From: Ursus arctos
Taxonomy: Eukaryota > Chordata > Mammalia > Carnivora > Ursidae
NCBI RefSeq assembly: GCF_023065955.2
Contig: NW_026622985.1
Location: 69,491,931 to 69,555,930 of the forward strand
DNA length: 64,000 bases
Direction: 5' to 3'
The notes under the pieces were generated by a model. The model had not been told where the DNA came from. It made no database searches and was given only the letters and a program-made list of their open reading frames with translations. Below, in pieces: positions 1-12,024 of this stretch (positions within the stretch are counted from its first letter, which is position 1; every line of letters begins with the position of its first letter). The position numbers and the translations under genes were made by a program.

Positions 1-940
1 CCAATGAGAGCATGAAATTTGAAAAAAATATGATATCGCTATTTTCAATATGTTACAGTCTGCCATGGTTAAAGATCTAATCTCTATGTTTCTTTGACCT
101 CATAACCTTTTACCTCAACTTTGAGTCTGTGTTCCATTTAAAAATGTAAATATTATTAGTGCATATAGGAAAGATCATCTCTGTTTGAAAATTGCATATA
201 AATAACTCCAGAGGACTGGAAAGAAGCCTGAGCTAGAATCATTGCATAAGGATTAGATCTGTATTACATTAACTGCAAAAAGAGGGAATTTCATATATTA
301 ACATATAGAGAACTAGTGAGGAGGTTTGGGCGAAATTTATAAACAACACAGAAGTGAGCCAGTCAATGAAGCTCGTGTTGAAAGATCTTTTCTCCACTAT
401 TGGCTCTCTGAATTTTAAGTATCATACCAGTTATTAAATATCAATACGGTCAAGTGATTAAAACAAAATGATGGTTCTGCTTATGCCTTGGAATCCTGAG
501 AAAGCTGATGACTTGAGTCCAGGGGTCTAATTTCCATCCTGTTACACATCTGAAATGACCAAAGAAATATAAAAATAGACACTAATCTGCATCAGTTAAA
601 GGACCAGAGAAGGGTTATGATTTCCATTGTGAGAAATAGCAAGTATTTCTGCTAGATTTAGTGCACATTAAATGACAAGGCACCAAAGGCTAGTTCACAA
701 TTCCCCTCTGGAGAAAGCAGTTCAGACTTTCCGGAAGCAATCAAAGGATGGGCTGGCAACCCTGACACCTTTTTAATTGGAAACATGAACACTGAAGGCA
801 AGGAAAATCTATGGGGAAGATGGGGAGTTTAAATTTGGGATCACTTTTCTGATGCAGATGAGCATTTCCAACTAGTTGTTTAGGGGAGTCTCCAGCATTT
901 CCTTGTTTTCCCAGCAGAAATAATAATACTAATTTATGTG
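1..940. other. Intergenic, nothing recognised
   Basis: AT-rich unique-looking DNA without a coding pattern, a recent repeat or a tandem array that I can identify. Confidence 0.5.
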
Positions 941-1125
941 CAGAGTTTATTACGTGCCAGATACTTTCCTAAACACTTAACATGAATTATCATACTTAAT
1001 GCTCCTATTGACCCCTGAAGTAGGTACGCTGAATAGATCAGTTTCACAGGTAAGTAAAGCACAGAAGGCTTAAGTAACTTATCCAAGTTCAAAAAATAAG
1101 CAACAGAACCAAGACGTACACTGTG
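941..1125 (-). repeat. MIR SINE remnant
   Basis: An ancient mammalian-wide MIR in reverse orientation. It is recognised by tttattacgtgccagatac, a following cacttaacatgaattatc-like piece, a 'tgaagtaggta' block, 'tttcacaggtaagtaaa', and 'gcacagaaggcttaagtaac' with 'caagttca' after it. Strongly diverged, and boundaries are approximate. Confidence 0.75.
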
Positions 1126-1907
1126 GCAATCTAACTCGAGATGACACCCTCAGATTATATGGCCTCCCAGAAAGTCAGCAACACCACCAGCTATCTTGGC
1201 TTCTCAGTAATACCCGGGGATTCCACTGAGTATAGTACAGCTAGGCTTGGTAGATGCAGCAAATAAAAATAAGTGTTGCCTGGGAATATTTGTATTTCAG
1301 GTGGCCAATGAAAATTTTCTGTATTGCAATTGCATTGTCCTATGCGCTTTGGTATGTATTTAAATGAAAAATATATTTGTTGTCTGACATTAAAATTAAT
1401 TGGGTCTTCTGTGTTTTATCTGCTAACCCTAGGCATGGCCCTGGCTCCTTGGTGACAAAGAGGCAGCCATGGCCGCAGGAGGCACAAAAGCAGCTTCACA
1501 ATGCACCTGGTCTGAAGGTGGGGCAGAAAGACCAGAGCTCTTGATCTGCTGCAGTAGCTCTGCCAAGTAGAGAAGAAATCACAGAATGAGCTACTCCTTC
1601 TGCTGGAAGGTTCTATGTCTGAGCCTGACCTCCTCCCAGGAAACGAGGTTTTACACCACTAATGGACATTTACCAGTCCTCCAGCTGAAGAGCTCAAAGT
1701 GGAAATCTGAGAACAACTAAGAAAACGACATGGGGACCCAAAAGGCAAAACTGTGTTTATGGGCAGACTTCCAGCTGGATTGATCTCTCTTTTGTCAAGA
1801 ATATGTGAATAAATGAAAGCCCAAACGAAGGTTGTCAAGAGAGTTTGCCGCGAAAGAGAGCATCCATTAGGAAATGTCTACTTTTGTTTTTTAAAAATAG
1901 AGTTAAG
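1126..1907. other. Intergenic, nothing firmly recognised
   Basis: No gene signal. The part near 1270-1440 (ending in 'ctgctaaccctaggc') has the look of an old interspersed repeat, but I cannot name the family. Confidence 0.4.
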
Positions 1908-2125
1908 GGGTGCCTGGATGGCTCAGTCAGGTAAGCATCTGACTCTTGATTTCAGCTCAGGTCATGATCTCAGGGTCATGAGATTGAGCTCTGAGTGGGG
2001 CTCCGTGCTCAGTGGGGAGTCTGAAATTCACTCTCCCTTTCCCTCTGCCCCTCCTCTCCCCTGCACTTGCTCTCTCTCTCTCTCTCAAATTAATAAATAC
2101 ATTTTAAAAAGTAAAAATAAAAAAC
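1908..2125 (+). mobile_element. CAN-SINE (tRNA-Lys-derived)
   Basis: The head is gggtgcctggatggctcag, followed by a TC-rich body and an A-rich tail with aataaataca. Direct repeats tagagttaag at 1898-1907 and 2126-2135 flank it as the target-site duplication. Moderately diverged, so not among the youngest copies. Confidence 0.93.
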
Positions 2126-2229
2126 TAGAGTTAAGTAGAAGTAAATGTTTGACAGTGTCTACTTTGAACTAATGAAAATTCAATAAGACCTAGTATTAGT
2201 TGATCTCCCACTATGATCATGACATGCTC

Positions 2230-2420
2230 TGGTGATATAAACTGAAACAAAGGCCCTGCCATCGAAGAAATTAAAAAAAAATTCTAGTAAAATAAATGAA
2301 ATGTCGGGTACTGATAAGTGCTGTGGAATGAATGAATCAATCAATCTAATCAGTCAGTCAACCAATCCAACAACGGAAAGCAGGAGTGACTTTATGTAGG
2401 AAGGGGCTATCAATAGGATC
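2230..2420. repeat. Degenerate AATC/AATG-type tetranucleotide run in possible old LINE sequence
   Basis: At about 2330-2375 the sequence reads as imperfect 4-base units (gaatgaatgaatcaatcaat, then cagtcagtcaacc). The surrounding 'gccctgccatcgaag' and 'tgataagtgctgtgg' resemble LINE-2-like debris, but this is a weak call. Confidence 0.35.
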
Positions 2421-2899
2421 AATTGGCATTTTCTATCCATTTTCAACTCCTCTACTGTATCTAGAAAGCTGAAAACATTTTCCAGACTCTTCTGTGGCTT
2501 AAATTCTGGAGATGATTTAGGCTTCAACAATTGAATGGCACTGGGTTAGATTTAAAGGCAAAAATGTGGCAGTTGCCTCAATTCTACTACAGGCAGGTTC
2601 ATAATAGAGATATTTGGGGTTTTGGCAATAGCATTCGTAGGTACCCTAATGTCTGGATAATGTCTTTGTGGATGTCGAGAGGCAGGTACATCCATTTCTT
2701 TAGGTCTTTCAACAGTTCTATGAGCCACTTAAGATCCTGCGATAAATCCCTTTGGCTCTAACTATCTGCCGTGCTATTCCATTCTCCACGCTCTATTGTG
2801 ATGGCCTGTACAGTGTATAGTCACCGGTACAGGAAACACTCAGGAGGCGAAAATGTGTAACTGATTTCCTGAATTAGTTGCATTTAAAGGAAGCAATGG

Positions 2900-4140
2900 T
2901 TTTGTTAGCCTTAGAAGGTAGACACATGGTGGCAAAGAGTTTCTTAAGTCATCACTGTCGGCAAGCGAAAACATGAATTTCTGTTGCTGGTTATGGGCAT
3001 TCAGCAACCTACAGCACCACTGCCAGGAGAGACCAGCGAACAGTTGGGACAGGTTGATTCCATTGGAGTCCTGTATGGAAGCGGAAGTGAGTATACTGAC
3101 TAATGAGTGTACTGGCTTATCACAGATACGGATTTGCCTTTACTGCCTATTTTGTAAAGGAATATGTTTTGGACTTTCTGAATAGTTTACTTTTTTACCA
3201 TGGTATTACCACACAACACAACTACTGACTGACCATGAAATTCATTATATAGAAGAAACAAGAGAAAAAGTGGGCTGACTCACAAGAGATTCACTATTTT
3301 CAGCATACACTCAGAAACAATGGCCTTTTGTAAAGACAGATTAGACTATTGAAAACTGTAAGTCGATATCTTGCTAAGATAGAATGTTTCCCTACAGGAT
3401 GATATATGCTTTCAGTCAGCAAATGATGGATAGTCCTTTTTCTCTCATAGTTGGAATACACTGGTCTAGGCACTACGGGATGGATACACTAATGGCACTC
3501 TGCAGCAGTACATTCACTGACCCACTAATAATATTTTTGTTTCTCATTTCTGTGACTTTGTTTCTGATGATTTAGAGAACTTGGCACTCAAGAAATGAAT
3601 GTTTCCCACCAGGAACACATCAATGGTTCTTAGAACTGCAAGTTGAGACTGCTGCTTTTCAGTATTGAGATACTCATACCACCGGACCAATGGACAGAAA
3701 GGGGATTATTGTGTTTCCTGGACTGAGTGATCCTGATTACAAAGGAGAAATAGGATTGCAGCTGTCATGTGGGGCAGGGAGAAACATATCTATGACTCAG
3801 GAAATCCTCTAGGACACATCCTGGCTTTGCATGTCCAAGTATAAAACTTAATGGAGGGGTGCCTGGATGGCTCAGTCAGTTAAGCATCTGACTTCATTCA
3901 GCTGAGGTTGTGATCTCAGGGTCCTGGGATTCGGCCCCATGTTGGGCTCCCTGCTTAGCAGGGAGTCTGCTTGTCCCTCTGCCCCTCCCCCCATAAAATC
4001 TTAAAAAAAAAATCTTAATGGAATAACATGCAGGATCAGTAAATGGTTTGGGTCATTCCACCAGGTAAAAATCCCAGCTCATTTGATATGTTGCCCAAGG
4101 AGAAAAAGACCCAAGGAAGGGTTTTGGAAGGAAGTTGTGA
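2900..4140 (+). pseudogene. Decayed ERV-L-like pol remnant (integrase start? and dUTPase)
   Basis: The best-supported part is at about 3600-3850. One forward frame contains KGIIVFPG followed by DPDYKGEIG, the signature of a retroviral dUTPase of the ERV-L type, and at 4050-4135 a PPGKNP segment fits the region just after it. The two parts are separated by a later SINE at 3856-4013. Around 2960-3110, a piece with GETSEQLGQVDSIG resembles the junction between the zinc-finger and core regions of an integrase; this is less certain. The order, integrase then dUTPase, is that of ERV-L pol. Stops (including one just before the dUTPase signature) and frameshifts make it non-functional. No LTRs or env were recognised. 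An alternative is another endogenous retrovirus class that carries a dUTPase. Confidence 0.55.
3856..4013 (+). mobile_element. CAN-SINE, shortened body
   Basis: The head is ggggtgcctggatggctcag and the tail is aaaatcttaaaaaaaaaa. Direct repeats cttaatgga at 3847-3855 and 4014-4022 flank it. It lacks most of the CT-rich stretch. It sits inside the retroviral dUTPase remnant, so it is younger than that remnant. Confidence 0.93.
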
Positions 4141-6898
4141 ATAATAACCACCTCATAATACTCATACTGTCTTCCTGTGTGTTATAGTTACCGAATTTTT
4201 GCTAAGCAATTTTATATTCCTCATTTCTCCTGTCATTTTACATGAGGCATGTTGGTGTTAGTTTACTTTGTAATTGAGTCCATAAGTTAAACCACATAAG
4301 AAATGAATATCATCAACTTGTGGATATGGTGACTAATGGAGTTTTAGACCTCCTTTTTTTAGAGAGAAGTTAAAAGCATTGTCATTTGCACATTGAAAGC
4401 CGCATTATTGCAGGATGTATTTTGCTGCTCTATTGCTGTCATCTGGAAGGTTAAGGTTGAAAAGAAGGACTTGTTCAAAGTTGAGTATCCAGAGCAGTAA
4501 ATTGAGGTAGATAGTGTGGCTCAGTACTCAACATCTGGCAAAATTCCTCTCAAGGTAGTTTCTGATAAAGCAGATGCTAGAAAACTAAAACCACATTTTT
4601 TTTTCCAGATCCCATTCCAGCTAAGTTTCTGGATGTGATAAGTTTCCACCACTTGATACACCCTAATGAGATTTGGAAGGTGGAAGTGAAACAAAAGAGG
4701 TCTCTATTTCTACTGGTAATCATGCTCCAAGAGGTATGTGCTTTTTTTTTTTTTTCTATTGCACGATTAGCAAAGGTCACAGTGCCTGGTCGCTAGATTT
4801 GTGGATGTCAAAGCAGGAATGTGTAGCGTAGCACCTACTCTGATTTACAGATAATAACATGGATAGTGTTGGTTTGAAGCTGGTATCAAGTATCAAGGTG
4901 ACTTCTGGATAGTGGTGCCTGACGGACTGACCACAATGGTATGTGGATTGTTGAAGTGGCAGTATAGTTCTGGAGCTGCGGCAGCCATGTTGCACATTGA
5001 AAGAAGACAGCTTTCTGATCAAAGAGGAAGTATCATCTCCCATGGTGATCAGGTTCTTCAGTGTGGCTGTAGGAGTCATTCCTGAAATCTCAACCTACAG
5101 TTTGTTTCTTCAGCTATTCTAGCAATTCTGTAAGCCATGGACCCTGCAATGCATCCATTTTGACTCAAGATAAGTAAAGTGGATTCTGTTTTCTATGACA
5201 GAGCCTTAACATACAAAAGGCTTGACCATGGAGGTTGAAATGAAAAGTAAGGAGGCACAAAAACAGGCTGAAAAAAGACATGTAGAGGACATTAGGATTG
5301 CAAGGTTAAAAATGAAACTTAAAATTTAAAATTTTCATTAATGCAGGAAAGATTAGAACAGACACTCCAGGAAACAGAATAGGGATATGACAAACTTAAG
5401 AAGTCCTCCTGAGAACAGGGAGAAGACGGAGACATGAAAACAATAAAACAATGTTGTAGACATGGTTGTGAGGAGATATTAAATATATGGATATAAGATA
5501 TTACATAAAGAGAAATCATAACCAAAGAGAGGTAGTAATTATTGTTAATGGGATGAGGGGGGCAAATAATCAAAAAAGCATATTTAATTCAGAAATCTAT
5601 GGATCTGGTTATAGAGAACACCAAGTCTTTTCCAGAGGTTCAGGTAAATTCCCTGATGACAAGTTTGAATTTAAAGATGAAAAAACATTATGCAAACATC
5701 CAAGCTCAAACACCACCAATCTTCCAGACACAACAAAAAGGAATAAACACTAGTTTACACAAGAAGATGGAAAAAAAAAATCTTTGCTCTATAATATCCA
5801 GTAATAACACATGAAGAAATAATGTGTACAAAACTACGATGGGAAGGTTTTTATGAGCTAAGGACTATAAACCTAGCCAATTTTTGTGAAGTCAATAAAG
5901 GAGCTTGTGATATGTAAGAACTCAGGGAGTATGTATGCCACCCACAGACCCTTCCTGAAAGCAATTATTCAATAATCAATGACAATCAACCAAGATGAGT
6001 CAAAATAAATAAATGAAGACTATGGTAGGTATAATACAAAAGGATAGGTAGTGAGCATCAAAACCCTGACTGCAAAAGAGAAATGAAAGTTGTAAAGTCT
6101 TCTTGAAAGTAAAGATAAATAATGTAAAATTATTGTTTAATTTTAATAAATTTGGTTTTTATGGGTCTGCAGAGTATTTTTCAAATAGATCATATATTAG
6201 CATATAAAGTTTGGTTCGATATGTTCCAAAAAACACCCTTTGTTAGACCACATTGCCATAAGTAAAAAACTAAGTACTTTGATGTGAAAAGTGGGAAAAA
6301 CACTCTTAAATGACTACTTGTACAGAGAAAAAAGTTAAAGCTTCAATCACAGAATATTCAGAAAAAAAAGTAATGAAAACATTGCAAACTAAAACATATG
6401 TGGCCAATAATATGAATAGAAGTAAATTCATCACTTTGAAAGGTTTAATTTTTTAGCAAGAAAAATAAACTAAACAAATATTTTTCCAGAGGTTTGATGA
6501 AATATAATCAAAACTAAAAAAAACACAAAAATTGAGTTAAACAGTATAAAAGCACAGTTACAAAGTCACAAATGAAAAAACAGAATTGTTATCCATAAAT
6601 TGGCTCTAAAAATAATATACATACAATAAAATACGTTTATTGTAAACAAATAAGATGACACAATAGAAGAATAGGAATGTGTAAATCACAGGTCTAGAGA
6701 TCAGAAAAACAAAAACCTAGGATAAAAAAAAGTATAATCCTATTCTAACAAATGTAGAAATTTCTAAGTGAATGATTTTCAAGAACCTCCCACCCAAATG
6801 GACACCAAAGAATATCTGAACAAGTAAATAGTTGTGAAAGAGTAAGAAATAATTTAAAAACCTCTAGAAATGTTGACATAAATCTATATGGCTGAATT
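4141..6898. other. Unassigned AT-rich region; possible coding-derived debris at 4380-5760
   Basis: I see no intact gene. Several medium-length open stretches exist on both strands between 4380 and 5760, some with coiled-coil-like composition (for example EVEMKSKEAQKQAEKRHVED at about 5230-5290), but frames are broken and I recognise no parent protein. It could be an old processed pseudogene or chance. From 5820 to 6898 the sequence is plain AT-rich DNA. Confidence 0.3.
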
Positions 6899-7004
6899 TT
6901 CTGTAATTTTCAGGGGACTGATAAAAATTCTAAAATTGCATTATTTAAAAAAATTATTTCTGTAATTTTCAGGGGACTGACAAAAATTCTAAAATTGCAT
7001 TAAT
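6899..7004 (+). repeat. 59-bp tandem duplication
   Basis: The unit starting ctgtaattttcaggggactg at 6901 recurs at 6960. About 45 bases align with one T/C mismatch before the copies diverge at indels in A/T runs. The period is 59 bp, with two copies, the second incomplete. Confidence 0.9.
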
Positions 7005-7390
7005 TATTTAAAAATTAATTTAAAAATTATTTGAAATGGAAACATACCAATTCACTGACAATCTAGCATACTCTTGATATCAAGACCTGAGATAGTACAT
7101 ATAACAAAAACTATAGACTAATCTAATTGTGGATAGAAATACATAAATCCTAGTAGAATTAAGCAGTCAGTGCATTATCAAGCATTTCATCACTTTTATC
7201 ATGTACTTATCAAAAAGTGTTTATTGATTCTCGATTTTTATCTTTTTATATCTATGTGTAAAATATAAATACATTCTTCTGTGAAGATTCTTCATAGAAT
7301 CTTTTCTATGATCAAAATGTTCAGGTTTTATTTTAAAAATAATATATTTAAAAAGCGATGTTAACATATTTTTTATTTCATCCATTTTTT

Positions 7391-7587
7391 AAAAAGATTT
7401 TTATTTATTCATTTTAAAGAGAGAAAGCAAGAGTGGGGAAGGGAGACAGGCAGAGGAGAAGCAGACTCCCCATTGAGCAGGGAGCCTGATGTGGGGCTCG
7501 ATTGTGGAGCTCAATTCTAAGACCCTGAAATCATGACCTGAGCTTAACATGGCAGATGCTTAATGGACTGAGCTATCCAGGTGCCTC
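7391..7587 (-). mobile_element. CAN-SINE, antisense
   Basis: The reverse-complement pattern is a T-rich start with 'ttttatttattc', a GA-rich block, 'ggagcctgatgtggggctcg', and the end 'actgagctatccaggtgcc'. It is diverged from the consensus, and no clean target-site duplication was resolved. Confidence 0.9.
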
Positions 7588-7839
7588 TTATTTAATTTAT
7601 TTTAAAAATCAATCACTAACCACTATACTGACACTAAAATAAAATTGTGAAGATACATGAAATGTGACAAAAAATTTTTGAGCTTTAATGAATTGCATTT
7701 TAAAAGATTGCGATAAATGGAAAGATAAACCATATTTCTTGGTAGAAAGACACACAACGGAAAAATTACACTCTTCCTCAAATTAATTAATTAACTTAGC
7801 TTAATTAAAAACAGAACATCATTTTTTGTGTGTGCATGT

Positions 7840-9390
7840 TTTCTTTCTTAAGATTGTTTTGGCTGTCTGGGGTCTTTTGTGGTTCTGTACAGATTTTAGT
7901 ATTATTTATTCTAGTTCTGTGAAAAATGCTGTTGGTATTTTGGTAGGAATTGCATTGAATCTGTAGATTGCTTTGAGTAATATGTACATTTTAACTAATT
8001 ATTCCAATCCATGAACATGCATTATCTTTCCATTTGTTTGTATCATCTTTAATTTCTTTCATCAGTGTTTTATAGTTTTCAGAGTACAGGTATTTCACCT
8101 CTTTGGTTAAGTTTATTACCAGTTATTTTATTCTTTTTGGTGCAATTGTAAATGGTGCTGTTTTCTTAATGTCTCTTTCTGTTACTTTGCTATTAATGTA
8201 TAGAAACACTACTAATTTCCAGGTAGTCATTTTATGTCCTGCAAATTTACTGAATTTATTACGTCTAGTAGCTTTTTGGTTGAGTCTTAAGGATTTTCTA
8301 TGTATGGTATCATGTCATCTGCAAATATTGGCAGTTTAACTTCTTTAACAATATGGATGCCTCTTATTTCTTCTTCTTCTTTTTTTTAAAGATTTTATTT
8401 ATTTATTTATTTGACAGAGAGAGACAGCCAGCGAGAGAAGGAACACAAGCAGGGAGAGTGGAGAGGAAGAAGCAGGCTCCTAGCAGAGGAGCCTGATGTG
8501 GGGCTCGATCCCAGAATGCTGGGATCACGCCCTGAGCCTAAGGCAGACGCTTAACGACTGTGCCACCCAGGCGCCACTCTTATTTCTTCTTCTTATCCGA
8601 TTGCTATGGCTAGGACTTCTAGTACTATGGTGAATAGAAGTGATAAGAGGGGAAATCCTTGTCTTTTTCCTGATCTTAAAGGAAAGCCTCTCAGTTTTTC
8701 ATTGATGTGATGTTAGCTGTGGGTTTTTCATATGTGGCCTTTGTTATGTTCAGGTATATTACCTCTAAACCCACTTTGTTGAGTTTTTATCATGAATAAA
8801 TGTTGAATTTTGTCAAATGCTTTTTCTGCATCTATTAAGATGGTCATATGATTTTTGTCCTTCATTTTGTTGATGTATTTTATTATGTTGATTGACTTAT
8901 AAATATTGAACCATCCTTGCATCACTGAAATAAATCACAATTGATCGTGGTGAATGATCTTTTTAACGTATTGTTGTATGCCATTTGCTAATATTTTGGT
9001 AGAGAGCTTTGTATCTGTGTTCATCAGGGATATTGACCTGTGGTTTTCTCCTTTTGTGGTCTCTTTGTCTGGTTTTGGTATCAGGGTAATGCTGCCCTCA
9101 TAAAATATATTTGGAAGTTTTCCTTCATCTTCCATTTTTTGGAATAGTTTGAGGAGGATAGGTATTAACTCTTCTTTAAATTTTTGGTAGAATTCATTTG
9201 TAAATACATCTGGTACTGGACTTTTGTTTTTTGGTAGTTTTTGGTTACCAGTTCAATTTCATTATGTGTAATTGATCTGTTCAAATTTTCTATTTCTTCC
9301 TGGTTCAGTTTTAGAAGATTGTATGTTTCTAGGAATTTATCCATTTCTTCTAGGTTGTCCAATTTGTTGACATATGATTCAAGTATTGAC
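7840..9390 (-). mobile_element. LINE-1 segment, inverted 5' part (ORF2 reverse-transcriptase region)
   Basis: Read on the minus strand, 9390 to 9165 begins at [18 protein letters not shown] and continues through [10 protein letters not shown] and EIE, the pre-finger and finger part of the L1 ORF2 reverse transcriptase. Towards 7840 it runs on through later RT sequence (for example [13 protein letters not shown] near 8800). Stops and frameshifts are frequent. A younger SINE interrupts it at 8379-8576. It abuts, head to head, a plus-strand L1 3' end starting at about 9391, which is the structure left by twin priming during L1 insertion. Confidence 0.9.
8379..8576 (-). mobile_element. Young CAN-SINE inserted in LINE-1
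   Basis: A well-preserved antisense SINE reading gacagagagagacagccagc through 'cttaacgactgtgccaccca' to 'ggcgcc'. A perfect 18-bp target-site duplication ctcttatttcttcttctt lies at 8361-8378 and 8577-8594. The intact duplication and consensus-like body suggest a relatively recent insertion. Confidence 0.97.
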
Positions 9391-9658
9391 AAGGATGTGG
9401 AGAACAGGAACCCTCATACATTGTTGGTTGGAATGTAAATTGGTCCAGCCACTGTGGAAAACAGGATGGAGGCACCTCAAAAAAATAAAAATATAAATGC
9501 CATATAATCTAATAATTCCACTATTGGGTATTTACCCCAAAAATGAAAACACTAATTCAAAAAGATATATGTAGCCCTGTTCATTGCAGTATTATTTATA
9601 GTAGCCAAGCTATGGAAGCAACTTAAGTGTCCATCAATAGACAAATAAGGAAGAGGTG

Positions 9659-9692
<34 letters not shown>

Positions 9693-10215
9693 GCACATAT
9701 ATGGTATACACACATACAAACACATGCAAGTGCAAAGGAATATTGCATTGCCATAAAAAGGATGAGATTGTACCATTTGAGAAAACATGGGTGGATCTAA
9801 AGGGGATTACACTAAGTGAAATAAGTCAGACTGAGAAAGATAAATACCATATGATTCCACTCATAAGAGGAATCTTAAAAAAAAAAAAAAAAAAGAATAA
9901 ACAAACCAAAAGCAGATTCAGACTTACAAATATAGAGAACAAACTTATTGGTTGCCAGAGGGGAGATGGATGGGGAGTTCAGCGAAATGGGTGAAGGAGA
10001 GTGGGAGATACAGGCCTCCACTTATGGAATGAATAAGTCTCAGGAGTAAAAGGCACAGCATTAGGAGTATAGTTAATGATATTGTAATAGTGACATATGG
10101 AGACAGGTGGAAGCTACACTCATGATGAACATGGCATAAGGTATAAACTTGTCAAATTACTATGTTGTTCACCTGAAACTAATGTTAACACCGTGCGTCA
10201 ATTATATTCAAATAG
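9391..10215 (+). mobile_element. LINE-1 3' end (end of ORF2 and 3'UTR)
   Basis: Starts at aggatgtggagaacaggaac and runs through 'attgttggttggaatgtaaa', 'ccactattgggtatttaccc', 'aagtgtccatcaatagac', 'taagtgaaataagtcagac', and the classic 3' block 'actatgttgttcacctgaaa'. It is in the opposite orientation to the adjoining segment at 7840-9390, and together they form one 5'-inverted L1. An A-run at about 9878-9895 and a CA microsatellite at 9659-9690 lie inside it. Confidence 0.93.
9659..9690. repeat. (CA)n then (TA)n microsatellite
   Basis: Some twelve CA units followed by a short TA run, inside the LINE-1 3' region. Confidence 0.97.
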
Positions 10216-10379
10216 AATCTTTTTTTGTGTATGATTCTAACATTTTGTCAAGAAATTCAATTAAAACTATACAAGATTTTAAAATGAACACTAATAAAAG
10301 TTATAAAGTGCATTGTAGGCACAATATGTGTAAGTATGATGCATAACATATATTATAGATAAAAGCATTTTATAAAACC

Positions 10380-11430
10380 AAGCATTAAGTGAGTGGAGAA
10401 ATAAGCATGAGCATACACTGAATGGGACTGTGAACTGGTACAACATTTTTGAGGAATATTTAACAAAAATATTTATTTAAAAATTATGTGTTGTATTTAT
10501 TTCAGAAATTTTATGCCCAGAAATTTTCTTAATGGAATATTTTATAATTATACCAATGCATGTGATATACAAAGTTGATTATTACTATGTCATTAGCAAT
10601 GGCAAAATTATAAGAAAATAAGTAATATAAATATAAGTAAAATACAAGGGAAGTAAGTAATATAAAATAAATTTGTACAGAACTGTTTAAATAAATTTTA
10701 ATTTATTCATACAAAGGAGTATAATATAGCCATGTAAAAAAATGAAGCTGAACTCTCTGCTAAGAAAAAATCTTTAATATATATTATGAAGTTGAAACCA
10801 GCAAAGTTCAGAAAAATATTTGAGAGTGATTCCATGTGTACATTAAAAAACAATATTATATCTATTATATAGTGGCATAGGCATGAAAGTGTATTAGAGT
10901 GAGACAATTCTAAGTCTTTATATCTTATGCCTCTTGAGTGGGCTATAATAGAAGTTACTATCTGATATTTTCAACATGTGTGCGTGTTGCATTTATTAAA
11001 AATTTTTAAATAACTCCTTTATGTAAATATTATAAAACTTTGATTTTCAAAATAGTGTTTTACAGATATTAAAGAAATAGAGATTAATACACATACTAGA
11101 ACACCCAGACACAGATAACTTCTACCTGGATCAGGGATTCTCAAATATTCTTTGTGAGAATAGCAAGGCTTTCTGGAATGCAATTTGGCAGACTAAATAC
11201 AAAGCCTAAAAAATATCTATACACTTTTGTCCAGTAAATTTATATCTAGAAATGAAATTTGATAAGTGATTAGATATTTGTACAATACTTGTGTGATTAA
11301 GTATTCATTTCAGTGTTACTCAAAAAACAGAAATGAAAACAACTAAAATGTTCAACTAATTAAATTATGGAATATATCTATATTCCATATGGATATGGAA
11401 CATATCTATATCTATAATAATATAAGAAAA
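10380..11430 (+). repeat. Old LINE-1 3'UTR remnants
   Basis: Diverged L1M-type 3' sequence. Landmarks are 'gggactgtgaactggtacaa', 'tgcccagaaattttcttaa', 'attcatacaaaggagtataa', and in a second piece 'tttggcagactaaatac', 'tccagtaaatttatatctag', 'aattaaattatggaatat'. Probably two fragments of the same class. No reading frame survives. Confidence 0.7.
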
Positions 11431-12024
11431 CACCCTCATATACTATTTTTAACGGTTTTATTGACACAAAATTCACATACCATAAAATTCACCCTTTTAA
11501 AATGTGCAGGTTTCTAGTATATTCACAGAGTGGTGCAATCATCACTACTATCTCATTTGACATTTTGTCACCTCAAAAAGAAGTCTGTATCCATTAGCAA
11601 TCATTCCCTACTCCAAGTCTCCTACAGTACTAAAAAACCACTAAATTACTGTCTGTCACTATTAATTTGACTATTTTGGACATTTCATATAAATTAAATA
11701 ATATCATTTGTGACCCTTGTGTCTGGCTTCTTTCACTTAGTATCATATTCTCACAATTGATCCATGTTGTAGCATGTATCAGCAGTTTATTCCTTTCCAT
11801 CACTGAATAATCTTCCATTGTGTGGATAGACCACTTTTTATTTGTTCATTCATCTATTGATAGATATTTGGGTTTTTCCACCTTTTTGCTATTACAAGTA
11901 AACATTCATGCACAAGCTTTTATGTAGAAATATGTTTCATTTCTGTTGGGTTTATACCTAGGAGCAAAATTTCTGGGTCATATACTAACTCTGTGTTCCA
12001 AGTTCTTATACTCTTGCCAATACT

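Noticed and set aside
1908..2125. tRNA-like head of CAN-SINEs as tRNA genes
   Set aside because: The heads are SINE promoter relics attached to CT-rich bodies and A-rich tails. No complete cloverleaf was supported.
4777..5079. 100-codon minus-strand open frame as a gene
   Set aside because: No recognisable domain, no upstream splice or promoter context, and the opposite strand is equally open in places.
8728..9392. Minus-strand open frames resembling reverse transcriptase as a host gene
   Set aside because: They are broken fragments of LINE-1 ORF2, interrupted by stops and frameshifts.
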